From Stictocephala bisonia (lineage: Eukaryota; Arthropoda; Insecta; Hemiptera; Membracidae), in the NCBI GenBank assembly GCA_035578905.1, contig JAQJVL010002654.1, positions 1 through 64,000 of the forward strand: a stretch of DNA of 64,000 nt. Direction: 5' to 3'. Both the position numbers and the translations under genes were made by a program. Under the pieces are notes generated by a model, which was given only the letters and a program-made list of their open reading frames with translations, had not been told where the DNA came from and did not search any database. Shown here piece after piece: positions 44,354-56,945 of the stretch; the first letter of the stretch is position 1; the number at the start of each line of letters is the position of its first letter.

Positions 44354-44528
44354 CTTGTCTATAAGGATATCCATAGCCATAGCCCCCATAACCTCCGTAA
44401 GGATAGTATCCATGTCCCCCGTAGCCTCCATAACCCCCCAAGCCGTAGCCCAAGCCAATACTGTTAGCTGCCTTGAGATCTGGAGTGGGGGCAGCTGAGG
44501 CAGCCAATATGACGGAAAATAAACACAT
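44354..44528 (-). CDS. Gly/Tyr-rich secreted protein, signal-peptide exon
   Basis: Begins at ATG 44528, directly after the acceptor ttattttag, and ends CAAG|gtacgt. The N terminus MCLFSVILAASAAPTP is a hydrophobic signal peptide with Ala cleavage context. It is followed by DLKAANS and Gly-Tyr repeats (GYGLGGYGGYGGHGYYPYGG). With the last exon the product is about 81 residues. This is the build of small insect cuticular or antimicrobial-like Gly-rich secreted proteins. The usual insect layout puts a very short first exon (often two to four codons) upstream, so the true ATG may lie further up. The function is not known. Confidence 0.72.
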
Positions 44529-45619
44529 CTAAAATAAAACAAACTTTATTTTAGTTAACAAATTACTAGGGCTCATCGCTTAGTTCAAACAAATATTTCA
44601 AATAGAAATAACATCTTTTTAATGAAAAAACTTAAGAATTGTAGTATTAAGTTCATTCAAGCAAAGAAAATCTTGTTGAAACTCTTTCCAAATGAAATTA
44701 TTGTCACTTTTAAGCCAATTTAATAATGTTTATATAGTAAAAAAATAAACAGGTGTATAGTTACGACAAATCCTCTGGCAATACAACTTTTGTGCCAAAT
44801 TGTAACAAGAAATATACTAAATTCGAAAAGTTTAAACTCATGAATAGTTTTTAAAATCATAGCATATGAGACGTATTGACTTTGCTCCACTTTTGGCAAA
44901 ACAACTTTTTATAAAATATCGAACAATGGAACACATAGACTTGGAAGTATTTTATCAAACTTACTTACCAAGAGGGATTTTTAAAATCCCTTTTTAAAAT
45001 ATATCGTTATAACTATAAACAATATAAATATCGTGTAACAAACATAAATTATTACAAAAGCCAAAATTGTAAGTTTCAGCCATGCGAGGAGACAAACATT
45101 TCATGTGTCTGCAAACTTCTTCCCTCAACCATACAACCAATAACAATTTTCGTCGCTCTAACAACAACAGTTGTATTTAATATTTGTCCATCAAGTAGAA
45201 ATTTAACTAGTCTTATACCGATAGTGATTACATACATACCACTTCAATGTGCTATGCGAGGATAAAATATTACAATTCAAAGTAACCTCAACTAAAAATA
45301 GCACAATCCAACTGTGCTGAAGGCGAGAAGTACTAGACACTTAGTTTCCACATAGTTGAAGAAAAATTTCAATCTGTATAAAATTAATTTAATCAGTTTA
45401 TTTTTTTTCGTAAAATCTCGTATAATGCAGTAAATATCAAAACGTAAATCAGTTCAAGATTTTAAAAAAACACGTTATTTTATTGATATGCCAATCCGTA
45501 TTTTCTTTACATTTATATACACTTTTGCAAAACAGACAAACACTGATATGTTAAAAACAAGAAAATCAGTACCTAAATAATATTAATAATAATAAACAAC
45601 AATCCGTTATTAATAAAGT
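44529..45619. other. Upstream region of the Gly/Tyr-rich gene
   Basis: No gene. A possible non-coding first exon on the minus strand could end at 45241 (AAGTG|gtatgt), after an AGTACTTCTCGCC start-like region near 45330, but this is weak. Confidence 0.3.
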
Positions 45620-46105
45620 AAATGGTTCCAAATAATTGGCACAAACTTTACCCCATATTAAACACTAAAAACTCAAAACTTTGAAAGGTACCAGTTTGAT
45701 TCCCAAATGTGTTTTCTGGCCATAACTAAAAAACATGTGATTTTTACTCAAATATTTTAAATTGTAATTCACATATTTCCTGAACATTTATTCAAAATAG
45801 TTAGAGCCGTTTTTTTGAGAAAATGCAAATGTTTATATGTTTTTTGCCCATAGAATAAAAAAACTAAAATTTCAAAAAAGTTAAAAAAGGTGGTCTGGTT
45901 ATATTGACTAAATACACCTACATACCAAATTTAATAAAAATTGATCCATCCGTTAGGTCACATACACATGGAGAGAACAAATTTTTTTTTCTGAAAAAAG
46001 ACTTTTTTGGGTTCAGGATGGATTTTTAGACCAACTTGTAAAAAATATTTCTTGGACGATCACAATACTTTCTCTATGCTAACACATATGGGAGAAAGTA
46101 ATAAA
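45620..46105 (+). repeat. Dispersed repeat with 3' hairpin, copy 2
   Basis: Same family as 40970-42000 and 55340-55895. It ends ACTTTCTCTATGCTAACACA then TATGGGAGAAAGT, an inverted repeat able to form a stem. Confidence 0.65.
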
Positions 46106-46360
46106 AGTAATAAAAGCAACAATAAAATTAACTTTTAAATAAATGCGAAATAGTTTGAAATGCTGTTAGTTCGCCCCAAGAAAAAGAATATTTTCAATAG
46201 ATTAACGCATTAACTCTTGATGTGGGGAGGATAAAACAACAGCCAAACAGCACTCAGTGACTTGTAACTGTAGGCACTACCACACATGGAACTGTCATAA
46301 TGTTTAGTGATTTAAAGTAAATAGAACCGTTTCTTATCGATTTGTGAAAACACTACTCTA

Positions 46361-46587
46361 CTGTAGGCGCAGAAATTATGTGCATCAAGGTTTGAAGGTT
46401 GTTTATTAATAAACTAAGAGGCATTTGAAAACCTCAATCACACCATTGTTTTCTCTTTTGATTTTGCGTAAGGAGATATAAATTCTTACATTTTATTATA
46501 ATTTTCAATAATTTTTATCCTAGTTGGAACAGAAAAATTACCGAAATTTTAACTAGTTTCCACTGTACATTAAATTTACACAGCTCT
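46361..46587 (+). repeat. Dispersed repeat, inverted partner of 53022-53248
   Basis: Contains GTTTATTAATAAACTAAGAG and TTTAACTAGTTTCCACTGTA, found in reverse complement at 53022-53248. The pair brackets 6.4 kb that includes the hAT transposon. Confidence 0.75.
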
Positions 46588-47356
46588 TACTAAAAACGCG
46601 TTAATGTATGGAATTTGTAACAGGTCCACCAAATTGATAAATAAATAAATTAATTCAAATAAATAATAAATCATTGTATTAAAGAAAATGATATATTTAA
46701 TTGGAATGAATAACGAAGGTTTAAATTATGTTGGAGAATTGTTGTAAGTTAGATAGAAAAGGAAACAGAAACATCTGTCACAAACAAACACATTCCATTC
46801 TTTGTTCCCGATTCAGATATGGGTGGGGTTTTTTCCAAGAATATGTCGCAGTAAACAGATGGTGACGGGCCTGAGTGTCACCAGTCGAAATGATAACCGT
46901 AAGAGGAAGGGATAGTTAGTTCGAAAATCACCCTGTGAGAGCAGCACGTGATAGAGGTTAAACATATATTGTAGACGGTCTTTTGAGTCTAACCAGAGGT
47001 GCCCAGAGGGGGGGACAGCAGCGCACTTGCGCTTCTGGGATTTTTGGGGGGGATTTTATTAAACACATTGAAATTTTATAACTATTTTTAAAACTAGCCC
47101 TAAAATGTTTTTGGTTATATTCATACATTAATAACAACCACAACTGAATTTTGGCTATTCATTATTAACATTAATAGGCAAGTTCCGTAACGACGCAACA
47201 GTACTTTGAGTGAGTGAGCCGTGAGTGGGTGGAAGTGGTGGATATTTTGCTCTGCGATTATCATAGATGGCAGCCTGCTAGCCATGAGTGCGGGAGGGGA
47301 GCAATACCAACCTGCTGTCACTGTCAGTGCTCTATTTGTCTAGCAGTGAAAAAGCA

Positions 47357-47640
47357 ATGCCGAAGAAACTGAAACAACTTTATAAATATAAGTGTTTGGA
47401 AATATTGTGCAACACGGTTCATAGACAGGACCATTGTACAAAGAACATTGTACAAAGAACATTGTACAAGTGGTTGGACCATTGTAAGAAGAAACATTTG
47501 TATAAATTTAATCACAACATTCCAATCAACTTTAAAATAGTAGAAGTGAAAACCCAAGACGGCCCGTGGGTGAAGTATGTCCATCCCAACCCTCCAACAC
47601 CAAGTTCAATGGATCAAGACATCGAATCATTGGATAAAAG
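47357..47640 (+). CDS. hAT transposase, exon 1
   Basis: ATG at 47357 opens MPKKLKQLYKYKCLEIL, a basic 94-codon stretch ending GATAAAAG|gtagct. The two-base overhang is completed by exon 2 (48513), giving Ser-Leu-Asp-Arg-Asn. The role of this N-terminal part is unknown. A duplicated GTACAAAGAACATTGTACAA word lies at 47437-47470. Confidence 0.55.
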
Positions 47641-48512
47641 GTAGCTAAGTAATTTATCTGGTTTCACCTCAAGGTAAAATCTTTAGTAATATTACCAGAG
47701 GCTGATAAGTTAGTGTCTTATTTGTGTCACGCTACGAAAACTTACCTTACATTTTCTGGAAATAACAAAGTTTAAGAAATAATGACCTACTAATCCTAAA
47801 CAATATACATTTATATTTAAATTATGCATCAGTATAATTATGGTAGGTATTTATTAATCCCAGGACTTTGAAGAAATTAGGCGCAAAATGTATGCATAGG
47901 CCTACTGTAGGCCTAAGTGAGTTAGAGTTAAAAAAATGTTCTTTATAGTTTTGGTATTTTTATTTGTGAATGAGTTTACTGATTATGTAGGTACGCTGTA
48001 TACCTTTATTATACTAAGCAAATCAATACTAAAATAAAGTGAGCTAGTTTCAGTAACGGCTTCGTAATCCATTTCATTAATGAATTTCAGTAATGAGGTT
48101 TCAATTCCCACCCACGACTGCAACTTTTTGCTCAAAAGTTTGTTCATTTTATTTTTTTTAAATAACCAAATTCATTTATTTAATCATAATAAATAGGTTT
48201 ATTTATTGTAAAACAAATTATATTTAGATTAAAAAAAATTTTTGTTAGGGTAAAATAAAATGACACAGTCAAATAAAATTTGTGTTTAAACCAAGTATAT
48301 ATTTGAGCTCTTTTAAATAAAAATATATTACATTTTTTAACAAATTTTTTTAATCAAACATACAAACAAATCAATATTTTGAATAAATTCAACCAAATAC
48401 TTTTTTTGCGCTATTTTGAATAGATTATTTATTTGTTTCAACAAATTTTGGTTTGGTTCAAATACATATTTTTCTCGGTGAATAGGAGTTTGAAACAAAA
48501 TTATTTTTTCAG

Positions 48513-51174
48513 TTTGGATCGAAATGAAGAGATCACGGACGTCACGTCAACATTGACTTCCATATCAATGGATCTTCCAGCCACAACCACTACGGAAAAT
48601 GATTTTGATGAGATTGATGTAGACCTCAAAGAAAATAATTCAAGACTCCTTACCAGCCGTTCTGCTTCTGAAATCTCACCAGCTTTGAAAAATTTAGAAG
48701 TATCGTCGTATGAAGATTTGGATGTGATGCAAACTGAGGATCATCGTGAGACTATGCACTCAGATATTACGCAATCGGAGGAAGCTGTGTTGGGAGTTCA
48801 GAATTTTGAAGACCCTGCTGGTTTTGCCAACATCAAGTTAAGTTCAGAAGAAATAAATTTGTGCCTAAAATTAGAAAATCAGCCACTGTCATCTATGGTG
48901 TTCCCTTCAACCAGTGGTAGAAAATTTAACCCTGCTTGGAAGCTTATTACATTATCAAACGGCTCTACCAAATCAAGAGACTGGCTAGTTTATAGCACTA
49001 AGAATGACTGTATTTTGTTTGCACTGCACATTATTTGCTTTACCAAGCAATAGGACCTCATGGGCAACAACTGGCTGTAAGGTCTGGATCAACCGTCATG
49101 GACAACAACACATTGAGCAACATGAGAAGTCAAAAGCCTACATTTCCTCTCAAATTGCACGCATCCAGTGGATTTCCCAAAAAAAATCAACCATTCCCTT
49201 GCTCAAGTACATGACGATCGTGTACATCACAACAGAGAAGTATTGTCAGCAATAATAGACTGCTGTCGTTACTTGGCAGAAGAAATGTTAGCATTTCGAA
49301 AGAAAGATTTTTCTAAAGGGAAGCTGATCAAACTGTTTAAACTGCTCGCAAAATATAATCCTGATGTGAGAGTTTATTACGATAAAATTGAAAAAAGCAA
49401 AAGCGAACATGGGAAATTAGGTTCCAACTTTCTGAGCTACCGAAATATTTATGATTTGATAAATGTGATGAATGACCTGGTGGTAGAGAGAATAGTTAGT
49501 GATATTAAGTATAGCAATACTTATTCTGTTATTCTGGATTCCACACAGGACATCAGCAAAAAAGAATGTACTGCAGTTTTTGTACGCTATGTGGAACACT
49601 TGGATATAAGTGGAAATCAAAAAAATGAAGTAAACCCACAGGAGCGGTTAGTTAAAGTGTTCACATGTGGTGACACTACCGGGGAAAATCTTGCTAAAGA
49701 GCTACTTAAAACCTTGACAACCTTGGGGATCGACCTAAGTGGCATGGTTGGTCAAAGTATGGATGGGGCCGGCAACATGAGAGGCCGGTATACTGGCTTG
49801 AAATCACTGGTGCTGAAAGAATGTCCAAAAGCTCTCTACGTGTGGTGTTGCTCTCACAGACTGGCTTTAGTTGTAGAAAAGTCAATTGATATTAGTCCAC
49901 ACATGAGAAATATGTTTTCTCTTTCTTCAGGAAATGTATGTCTTCATGTCAGGACATCGACGACATCATATGTTTCTTGAAAACTTGGCCAAAGGTTGTT
50001 GGAAAAATAAAAAGAAGAGCCTGAAACGAGTTCAAACCACCCGATGGTCAAGCAGATCTGAAGCACTAAAACAGTGTTTTCTTGCTTCACAGCAATCAAG
50101 AAGACCCTTGAAGATATTATTGAAGACAAGAAGTCCGACACAGAAACAAAGGCGTTGGCCAAAGGACTTGTAAAAGGCATGACAGATTATTCAAACATCT
50201 GTGCAATGCACATAGCAACAGCTATTTTTAAAATACTGTCCCCAATCACGACGTGTCTGCAAGCCAAATCGATTGACTATGGAGTTGTCCCAGCAGTCAT
50301 GAATGACGCAAAAGCTAAGCTACAGAAGCTAAGAAGTGAAGAGGAATGGGAGATTGTGCGGGGCTCAGTTGACACATTTTTATCAAATCATAACATTTCA
50401 GATTTACCCATGCCAAGAAACCGTAAAAGAAAACGATTCATGGACGAACTGTCACTCGATGAAAGCCCTCAAGAAGAACCAGCAAAGCGAATGAAAGTAG
50501 AGACATATTTTACAGTGCTAGATTCGTTAATTGGACAAGTCAACGACCGTTTTCCTGAGCTGTCAACACAGTTACTGGGACAGATGTCCTATTTTTCTCA
50601 TGGAGGAGTCCTGAAAATTTCCAAAGAGGTTGAAGGAGGTGCACAATTCCTTGCCGAATCGATAAAAAATCTTTGCGAGTATTACGAGCTAGATGAAGTC
50701 CTTATAGCTTCAGAGCTAGAGACATTTTCGTCAATATACAAGGTAACTCAAGATAATGTAGATGTGTCAGATATATGTAAAGAACCTGTTCCCGAAGAAG
50801 TCAACAGTGAAGATGAAGAAAGAGAAGAAGATGATGATGATAAAAGGATGCTAGATCGATGGATCTTGAGGGGCTTTGTTAAGCCATACAGGTGTGTGAT
50901 ACATCTGTCGTCCTTACCAAATTTAACCGTGATGTACAGAATATTGCCATCACTTGCAGTAACTAGTTGTTCTGCCGAACGAACGATGAGTAGACTAAGA
51001 ATTATAAAAACCCGCCTTAGGAGCAGTATGGGGGACTCATGGTTGTCAAACCTTCTCGTTTTATCTTGTGATGGCGATATTCTCGAAAACATAGACAACA
51101 ATGAAATAATTGAAGCATTTGCCAAGACAACCACGCAATGCAGAAAACTACTGTTGTACAAAAGATCCAACTAA
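48513..51174 (+). pseudogene. hAT transposase, exon 2 (TTF zinc finger, DUF4371, hAT dimerisation), frameshifted
   Basis: Starts after attttttcag. An acidic region leads into a TTF-type zinc finger (FNPAWKLI, RDWLVYS, HCTLFALPSNRTSWATTGC, QHEKSKAYISSQ), then the DUF4371/RNase-H-like core (SVILDSTQDISKKE with catalytic Asp, MVGQSMDGAGNMRGRY, WCCSHRLALVVEK) and the C-terminal dimerisation domain (LPSLAVTSCSAERTMSRLRI, TRLRSSM), ending at TAA 51172-51174. The zinc-finger transposase resembles the ZMYM-like hAT group. Frameshifts occur near 49015 (T4), 49180 (A8), 49930 and 50070. Otherwise full length, so lightly decayed or carrying sequencing indels. Confidence 0.85.
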
Positions 51175-51761
51175 ATTCATCTACAACATTGTAGACTGTT
51201 GTAGACTACAACATTGTAGAAAGTGTATCTTTTTTGCTTGTAAGAGTTGTAATTAATTTTTTACCTTCATTCATTATTGGTAGATGATTTCGTATTGGAA
51301 AATATATGTTTATCCTCTTAATTATAGACTATTCTGTTTAAAATAGTGTCATATGTTTCCTGAATTTATCTTGGAAGGGGAGAGGTGGCTAAGTTAGTGG
51401 CGTGTATAAGGGGGAGCTCAAGGTGCTTAAGCCCCCCCCTAAATTTAGAAAAATTGGGAAGATAAAAATGGTAATTTTTCATAAATTTCTACATGCCAAA
51501 CAGCTATTTTTCAACAAAATCTTGAGGAAAGGAGTCATTTTAACAAAGGGTTTTGTCCGAATTTTCGCCTTGCAAGGTCCCTCCCACAAGTGCAGGCAGG
51601 ACGCTCCCACACTAACGCTCAAAATACAGTCTAAAACACGTTTTTTTGCATCTAAAATTTAAAAATTTTCCGGGGGAGAACCCCCCGGTATGGCAGGCCT
51701 AAATGGGGGGGGGGGATTCGCGCTCTTGACCTTGGGGGGGATGGGCACCTCTGAGTCTAAC

Positions 51762-52587
51762 CAATCAAAACGAAGCACCTAATTGAAAATTGATCCGTGG
51801 ACAGCAGCAGCTGTCGGATAGAGACCTCGTGGTGCAAGCGGAAGTGCTGGGACTCTAGAACCCAAACAACATATTGTACCGGAAGGAAGGGTAGTAGAGG
51901 GGGACCAAAGTTCGACGATTGAGAGGCGTACCTCAGCCCATTCAAACTTTCTCTATAGACCAGGAAGGAGGTTCTCATCCATCGACATCCCGCGTTTCCA
52001 TACCTGTAGAGTTTTTATTTAGTGAACTTTGTAAGATTAAAATGTAGTGTTATATTATAAAATCATTATCAACAAAAATAAACAATTAGTGTTTTATAGC
52101 TTAATATCAAATCTAAAACAGGTGTTTAAGAATACAACATAGTCTATGAAACCGCAAGGATGAACTACATAACTACGAGAACATTCAGCTAAGTTTTAGT
52201 AATAATTTAAATTGTAAATTAAAAGTTAATTATCAAACTTTTAGATAAGATTATTTTGAATCTTATTTTTATTGTAATGCAAATATTAAAAAAGTAACGT
52301 AATGATCTTGAAGAATGTAAAATAAATTAAATCTGACAAAGTAAAATCTGTTTGTGTATTATACAGTCCCACCAAATTACCCATTTATACGACCCTGAGA
52401 GTAAGAGATTTCATTAAAATTAAAGAGAATCAATTTATAAAATATTTTAATTAAATTAATTCAGAGATTTGAATAAAAGTAACAACCTAATAGAGGTAGC
52501 ACGTTACAAATTTATATTTCAATACGAGATTGATAGTATGTATTGTTTAAGTTTGATAAATTTTTGAGATATTCCAAGAAATTATAG
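51762..52587. other. No gene recognised
   Basis: AT-rich flank of the hAT element. Confidence 0.4.
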
Positions 52588-52931
52588 TAAAACTTTCCAA
52601 GAAAAAGATACTATAATTTCCCTGAAACATTGTTTTCTTGGCTTCCAGAGGTCGTAAAATTAAATCACTTGATCACGTTGTAATCCTTATTACAAGTAGA
52701 GTTACGATACATTACTTTGATATCTGTAAATAAATGCAGTGATTTTTAATCAATGATATATAACTTTAAATTGATTTAAATCAATATAAAATCATTGCAT
52801 AACAATAACGTACCGTAACTATACATGTCATAAGAATTACAAGGCCAAGTAATTAATTTTACGACCCCTGGAAGCCAAGAAAACACTGTTTCAGGGAATT
52901 TATAATACATTTTTTTCTTGAAAACTTAAAA
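52588..52931. mobile_element. MITE with long terminal inverted repeats, 340 bp
   Basis: TTTCCCTGAAACATTGTTTTC and CTTGGCTTCCAGAGGTCGTA on the left pair with TACGACCCCTGGAAGCCAAG and AAAACACTGTTTCAGGGAA on the right. The arms are about 100 bp. A related sequence occurs at about 15705-15790. Confidence 0.8.
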
Positions 52932-53021
52932 TTGAAAAATGTATAAAACTTATAGGAAACATTCCTATCAACCTCGCATCAAATTATAAATGCGATAAAC
53001 TAACGGGTGTTTGCGTAATAA

Positions 53022-53248
53022 CTGTGTAAATTTAATGTACAGTGGAAACTAGTTAAAATTTCGGTAATTTTTTTGTTCCAACTAGGATAAAAATTAATGA
53101 AACTTGAAATAAAGTTTAGAAACTCATGTGTCATAACGTAAAATTAAACGAGAAAAACAGTGGTGTGATTGAGATTTTCACATGCCTCTTAGTTTATTAA
53201 TAAACAATCTTCAAACTCGGGTGCACATAATTTCTGCGCTGACAGTAG
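53022..53248 (-). repeat. Dispersed repeat, inverted partner of 46361-46587
   Basis: Reverse complement of the 46361-46587 unit, about 85 percent alike by eye. Confidence 0.75.
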
Positions 53249-54284
53249 ATAAAAAATGAGAAAAAAAAATTAAAATTTAGAGCTTCAAAGTTTGAAATAT
53301 TTTAACTCACAATAGAAGAGGGGTTTACTTGGTATAAGCTATTTTACTATAGCAAGAAACAAGAACGAATTTAAAAGATTTTCTTGAAATATTGTTTCGT
53401 ACATTGAAAATGTTGTAGTTGACCCAAAGTTAAAATTTATTTGTCAACTTACAGTTGAAGTGGTTTTCATTATAATAAATCAAACCTATATTACAACAAG
53501 AAACACACAACTTATAATAAATTAATGTCAATAGCAGACTTTCTTTAAATATTTTTCGTGATTAGAAATAAGCTAGATAAACAGTAAATGCCACGAAACA
53601 ATGTTACATTTTATCGTTAATTTTTTTTCAATTTTAAATAGTTATTGGAACACTGGTATTATTTTAGTTTAAATCTTGTGTTAAAAATGGAGTATCATAT
53701 CAGAGGCACACACGCCTTAATACAAAACTTCCTATTGCATCTATTTATACTCTAAAATATTTGTTTTAAATTTGTAGTTAACTAAAAACGGGGATAACTG
53801 ACTTTTGCTATTCAGAACTATTCATAAACAGAGTTTATTTTGTTCTCATTGAGAATTTCAATTGTAATTAACAGTGAAATTAACTTTATTTGTGGGTTTA
53901 AGCATTATTTAACTATATAACTAAAAGCATCTCCTTCCTTAAGACTAGATCATTTATTTAAAATAGTTTAAGCTTTAATTGTTTCTTTGCAATTTGTAAT
54001 ACTTAGCTTCTTATTTATATTTAATTATAATCTTATTTATATTGGGTTCTGATGTTGAAATCAGATAAGGCATTTATGTCTTGTGACATGTTGGCGAGGT
54101 TTTCGCTCTGACACTCTGTCAGCTGCTTCTATCTGAAGACAGGTCTTCAAATTCATTACTCTGTTATTTAGTATGTTTTTTTCAGCACGGAGTAATTTCG
54201 TATATTTATCAACGAGATTATAATTTTGTAAGTTGATAATTACTGGCTACTCAAATATTAATTTTTTATTCATAATTAATACGC
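53249..54284. other. No gene recognised
   Basis: AT-rich, no splice-bounded open frame. Confidence 0.4.
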
Positions 54285-54450
54285 CAATATTTAAGACATG
54301 GGCGAACATGAGGTGTAATGAGTGTAGCCATTGTTACTAACTAAAGCCGACTGATCATTAGAAGGATCCATTTAGTCGAACAATCTGTGTAACTTAGAGC
54401 TTAAAGCTTTACGTGGAATCCGAACAACGTAGTATTGATCAGTTAATTGA
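54285..54450 (-). repeat. SINE copy, reverse orientation
   Basis: GGGCGAACATGAGGTGTAAT, TTACTAACTAAAGCCGACTG and AGCTTTACGTGGAATCCGAA, the last being the complement of a tRNA-type B box. Confidence 0.6.
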
Positions 54451-54889
54451 CAGGCCTAAACAAATCCACTATCAGTTTTATTATTTAGTAGAATATGTTT
54501 TAATGTTTGGGTTTTTTTGCATTCAGTTTCAGATTACCTTTATAGATTTAGCAATAAATGAATTAATTAAATTGGACTACAGTTGAATATTTTTTTTTAA
54601 CTAACATGATTCGTATTGCACTACTTAATGTCTTAAGTAAAAATATAAACAGACTTTAAAGTTGATTTCATTTTCAAAATATTTTCTGACTGATAACAAT
54701 AAGTCAATAATTTATGACGCAATTACTAACGATTTGTATGTATATAAAAATTATTAAAATGTGTACTCAGCCATTGTTAAGTTGTTTGTAAATAATTTCT
54801 ACTATATATCTGATGTAAATATTACTTTATACAAAAACTACGAATTTTAATATTAATAAGTTGGCTATATGACATTTTTACACTCTTAG

Positions 54890-55165
54890 ACAATTGTACT
54901 CACAACAAAGACGGTGATGGAAGTCATGGCTTAGCGATGAGCCTACTGTGCGATGGAAGGATACGCCTGGCCTACTGGCCCGAGGGGATCCTTATAACGT
55001 GCGGGCGGAAGGTCGCGGAAACTCCGCCCTCATCATTGTAGTGGATGGATAGATGAAGTCATTTATGGCTTTATTGAGACGGTTTTTGTCCGTAAATTCT
55101 AGGTTAGTAAGACTTGCAGTTAGTTATAAGTTCGGGAGCAGTTGAACCTTCTGTGACGTAGTTTC
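54890..55165. other. GC-richer patch, unidentified
   Basis: Stands out by composition: AAGGATACGCCTGGCC, GGTCGCGGAAACTCCGCCC. No open frame or RNA fold recognised. May be part of an unknown repeat. Confidence 0.25.
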
Positions 55166-55339
55166 AAGCATGAATAGAGTGCAAATTTATTTATTTATTG
55201 ATTTCCATTTAAGGTATACATAATAAGCATTTGTCAACTTTGATTCTAGATTTTATGACCAAATGTTTATAACTTCAACAATTAATTGAGCGTTCTCAAA
55301 GTTTTGCTTACATCACTTGACTTAATTTTGAATGAGGTA

Positions 55340-55895
55340 ATTGGACAAAACTTTACAAATAAATGGTTCCAAAGAATTAGCACACACTTTCATATTAAAA
55401 AAAAAAAAAAAAAAAATCAAAACTTTGAAAATTATCAGTTTGATTTACAAATATGTTTTTTGTCATAACTCATAAACTTGTCAAACATGCGGTTTTTACT
55501 AAAATATTTTAAATTGTAATTCACATCTTTCCTGAAAATTTTAATTCAGATTGTTAGATCAGTTTTAGAGATAGTTCCATTGTTGTATGTTTTTCCCCAT
55601 AAAAATATAAAAAAACTAAAATTAAAAAAAGTGAAAAAATGGTCCGGAGATATTGGCTAAATACATATACATACCAAATTTAATAAAAATGTATCCTTCC
55701 GTTTGGTCCCCAGTGAACTGCACATACACACAGACAGACACAAAAAATCTGTTTCGAAAAACACTTTGTATGGGGGGAAAAAACACGCTAGGGTCCAGGG
55801 GCCCTAAAATTGATTTTTAGACCAACTTGTAAAAACAACTTTTTTGATGACCTCAATACTTTCTCTATGCTAACGCATATGGAAGAAAGTAAAAT
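55340..55895 (+). repeat. Dispersed repeat with 3' hairpin, copy 3
   Basis: Same family as 40970-42000 and 45620-46105, with CCGTTTGGTCCCCAGTGAAC and the end TTTCTCTATGCTAACGCATA then TGGAAGAAAGT. Includes an A18 run near 55398. Confidence 0.65.
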
Positions 55896-56794
55896 ACATC
55901 ACATTGTAGTTTACTTAGAATATATTAACGAACAAACATGAAGGCTACACGAAAAATGAGTTTATAACTTTTGTACCGTACATTGTGGTGAGCTAAAAAT
56001 AAAACTTCCTTTTCCGTAAAAATCTGTTTCGGAACTCCGTATAAAAATGCTCAAAACAAATATCGATAAAATAGTATATTTCACAGTTAATTCAATTAAA
56101 ATATGTGTCTGTACACAGAAAAGAATGAAACGTAGTTCGCATCCAACAGTGCGCTGAATGTGTGTTTAGACGTTATTTCTCCAGGGTTTTTATGCCACGG
56201 AAGTGCCAGAACCTAGCAGTACTTCCCATATTCCTCCCAAATCCTCAAGAATAAACTTAGTTATTATAATTTAAGATGTATTATAAATATGTACATTAGT
56301 TGTAATCTAAATGTAACTGCCACTGAAGCCTTCGTTGCGGCCATTAGGGAGCGATCTCCGTTTCTTTTTTCTCTGTGGAATGTAACACAGTGAAAAAGAA
56401 AATGCCTTTCCTATATGCGTTTGATGATCAGTTCTGCCCCCACTATTCAGCCACTCCGTCCTGCAGGAGAACTATTTTATATTATTGTCAATCGAGATAG
56501 ATACAACTTTCACAAACTGTTCAGATTCCACTATTTAGTTAATCGTTTATACACAGAATAATATAGTCACTAAAATAAGAGATGCTATTTTATAATCCAT
56601 GAAACTGTATATTCTTTTTAAACAATTAATTTAGAAATATTAATCTTTGACTTCCACGCGCATACAAAGTTGATCCACGCACGAAGTGTCATTCGAGCCA
56701 TACAATGGATATGAATGAATATAGGGGAAATCGATAAATAATACTCATATAATTTGGATAGCTATCAATTATTATTATTAATTTTGTTGTTTGT
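55896..56794. other. No gene recognised
   Basis: A moderately GC-richer part at 56310-56470 (TGCCACTGAAGCCTTCGTTG and CCATTAGGGAGCGATC) has no supported exon. Confidence 0.35.
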
Positions 56795-56945
56795 TATTTA
56801 AGACGCTGAAAGCATAGATATAGGAGAGTGTGGATTGCGTATGAGTACGATGAGTGTAGATTAACAAATGCGGCCTTTGTTACTAATTAAGGTCGTCTTC
56901 TGCTTATAATTGGTTATTTATTACTAGCCCAACAGCCAGCAAAAA
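56795..56945 (-). repeat. SINE copy, reverse orientation
   Basis: GACGCTGAAAGCATAGATAT, GTTACTAATTAAGGTCGTCT and TTACTAGCCCAACAGCC match the family in reverse. Confidence 0.55.

Larger units (their letters stand above)
46994..51753 (+). mobile_element. hAT transposon with transposase gene, 4.76 kb, TSD AGTCTAAC
   Basis: Ends CAGAGGTGCCCA (46994) and TGGGCACCTCTG (to 51753) are exact inverted repeats, followed inside by G/C runs. AGTCTAAC flanks both sides (46986-46993, 51754-51761), an exact 8-bp duplication. It encodes a two-exon transposase on + with frameshifts. The perfect duplication and terminal repeats indicate a fairly recent insertion. Confidence 0.92.
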
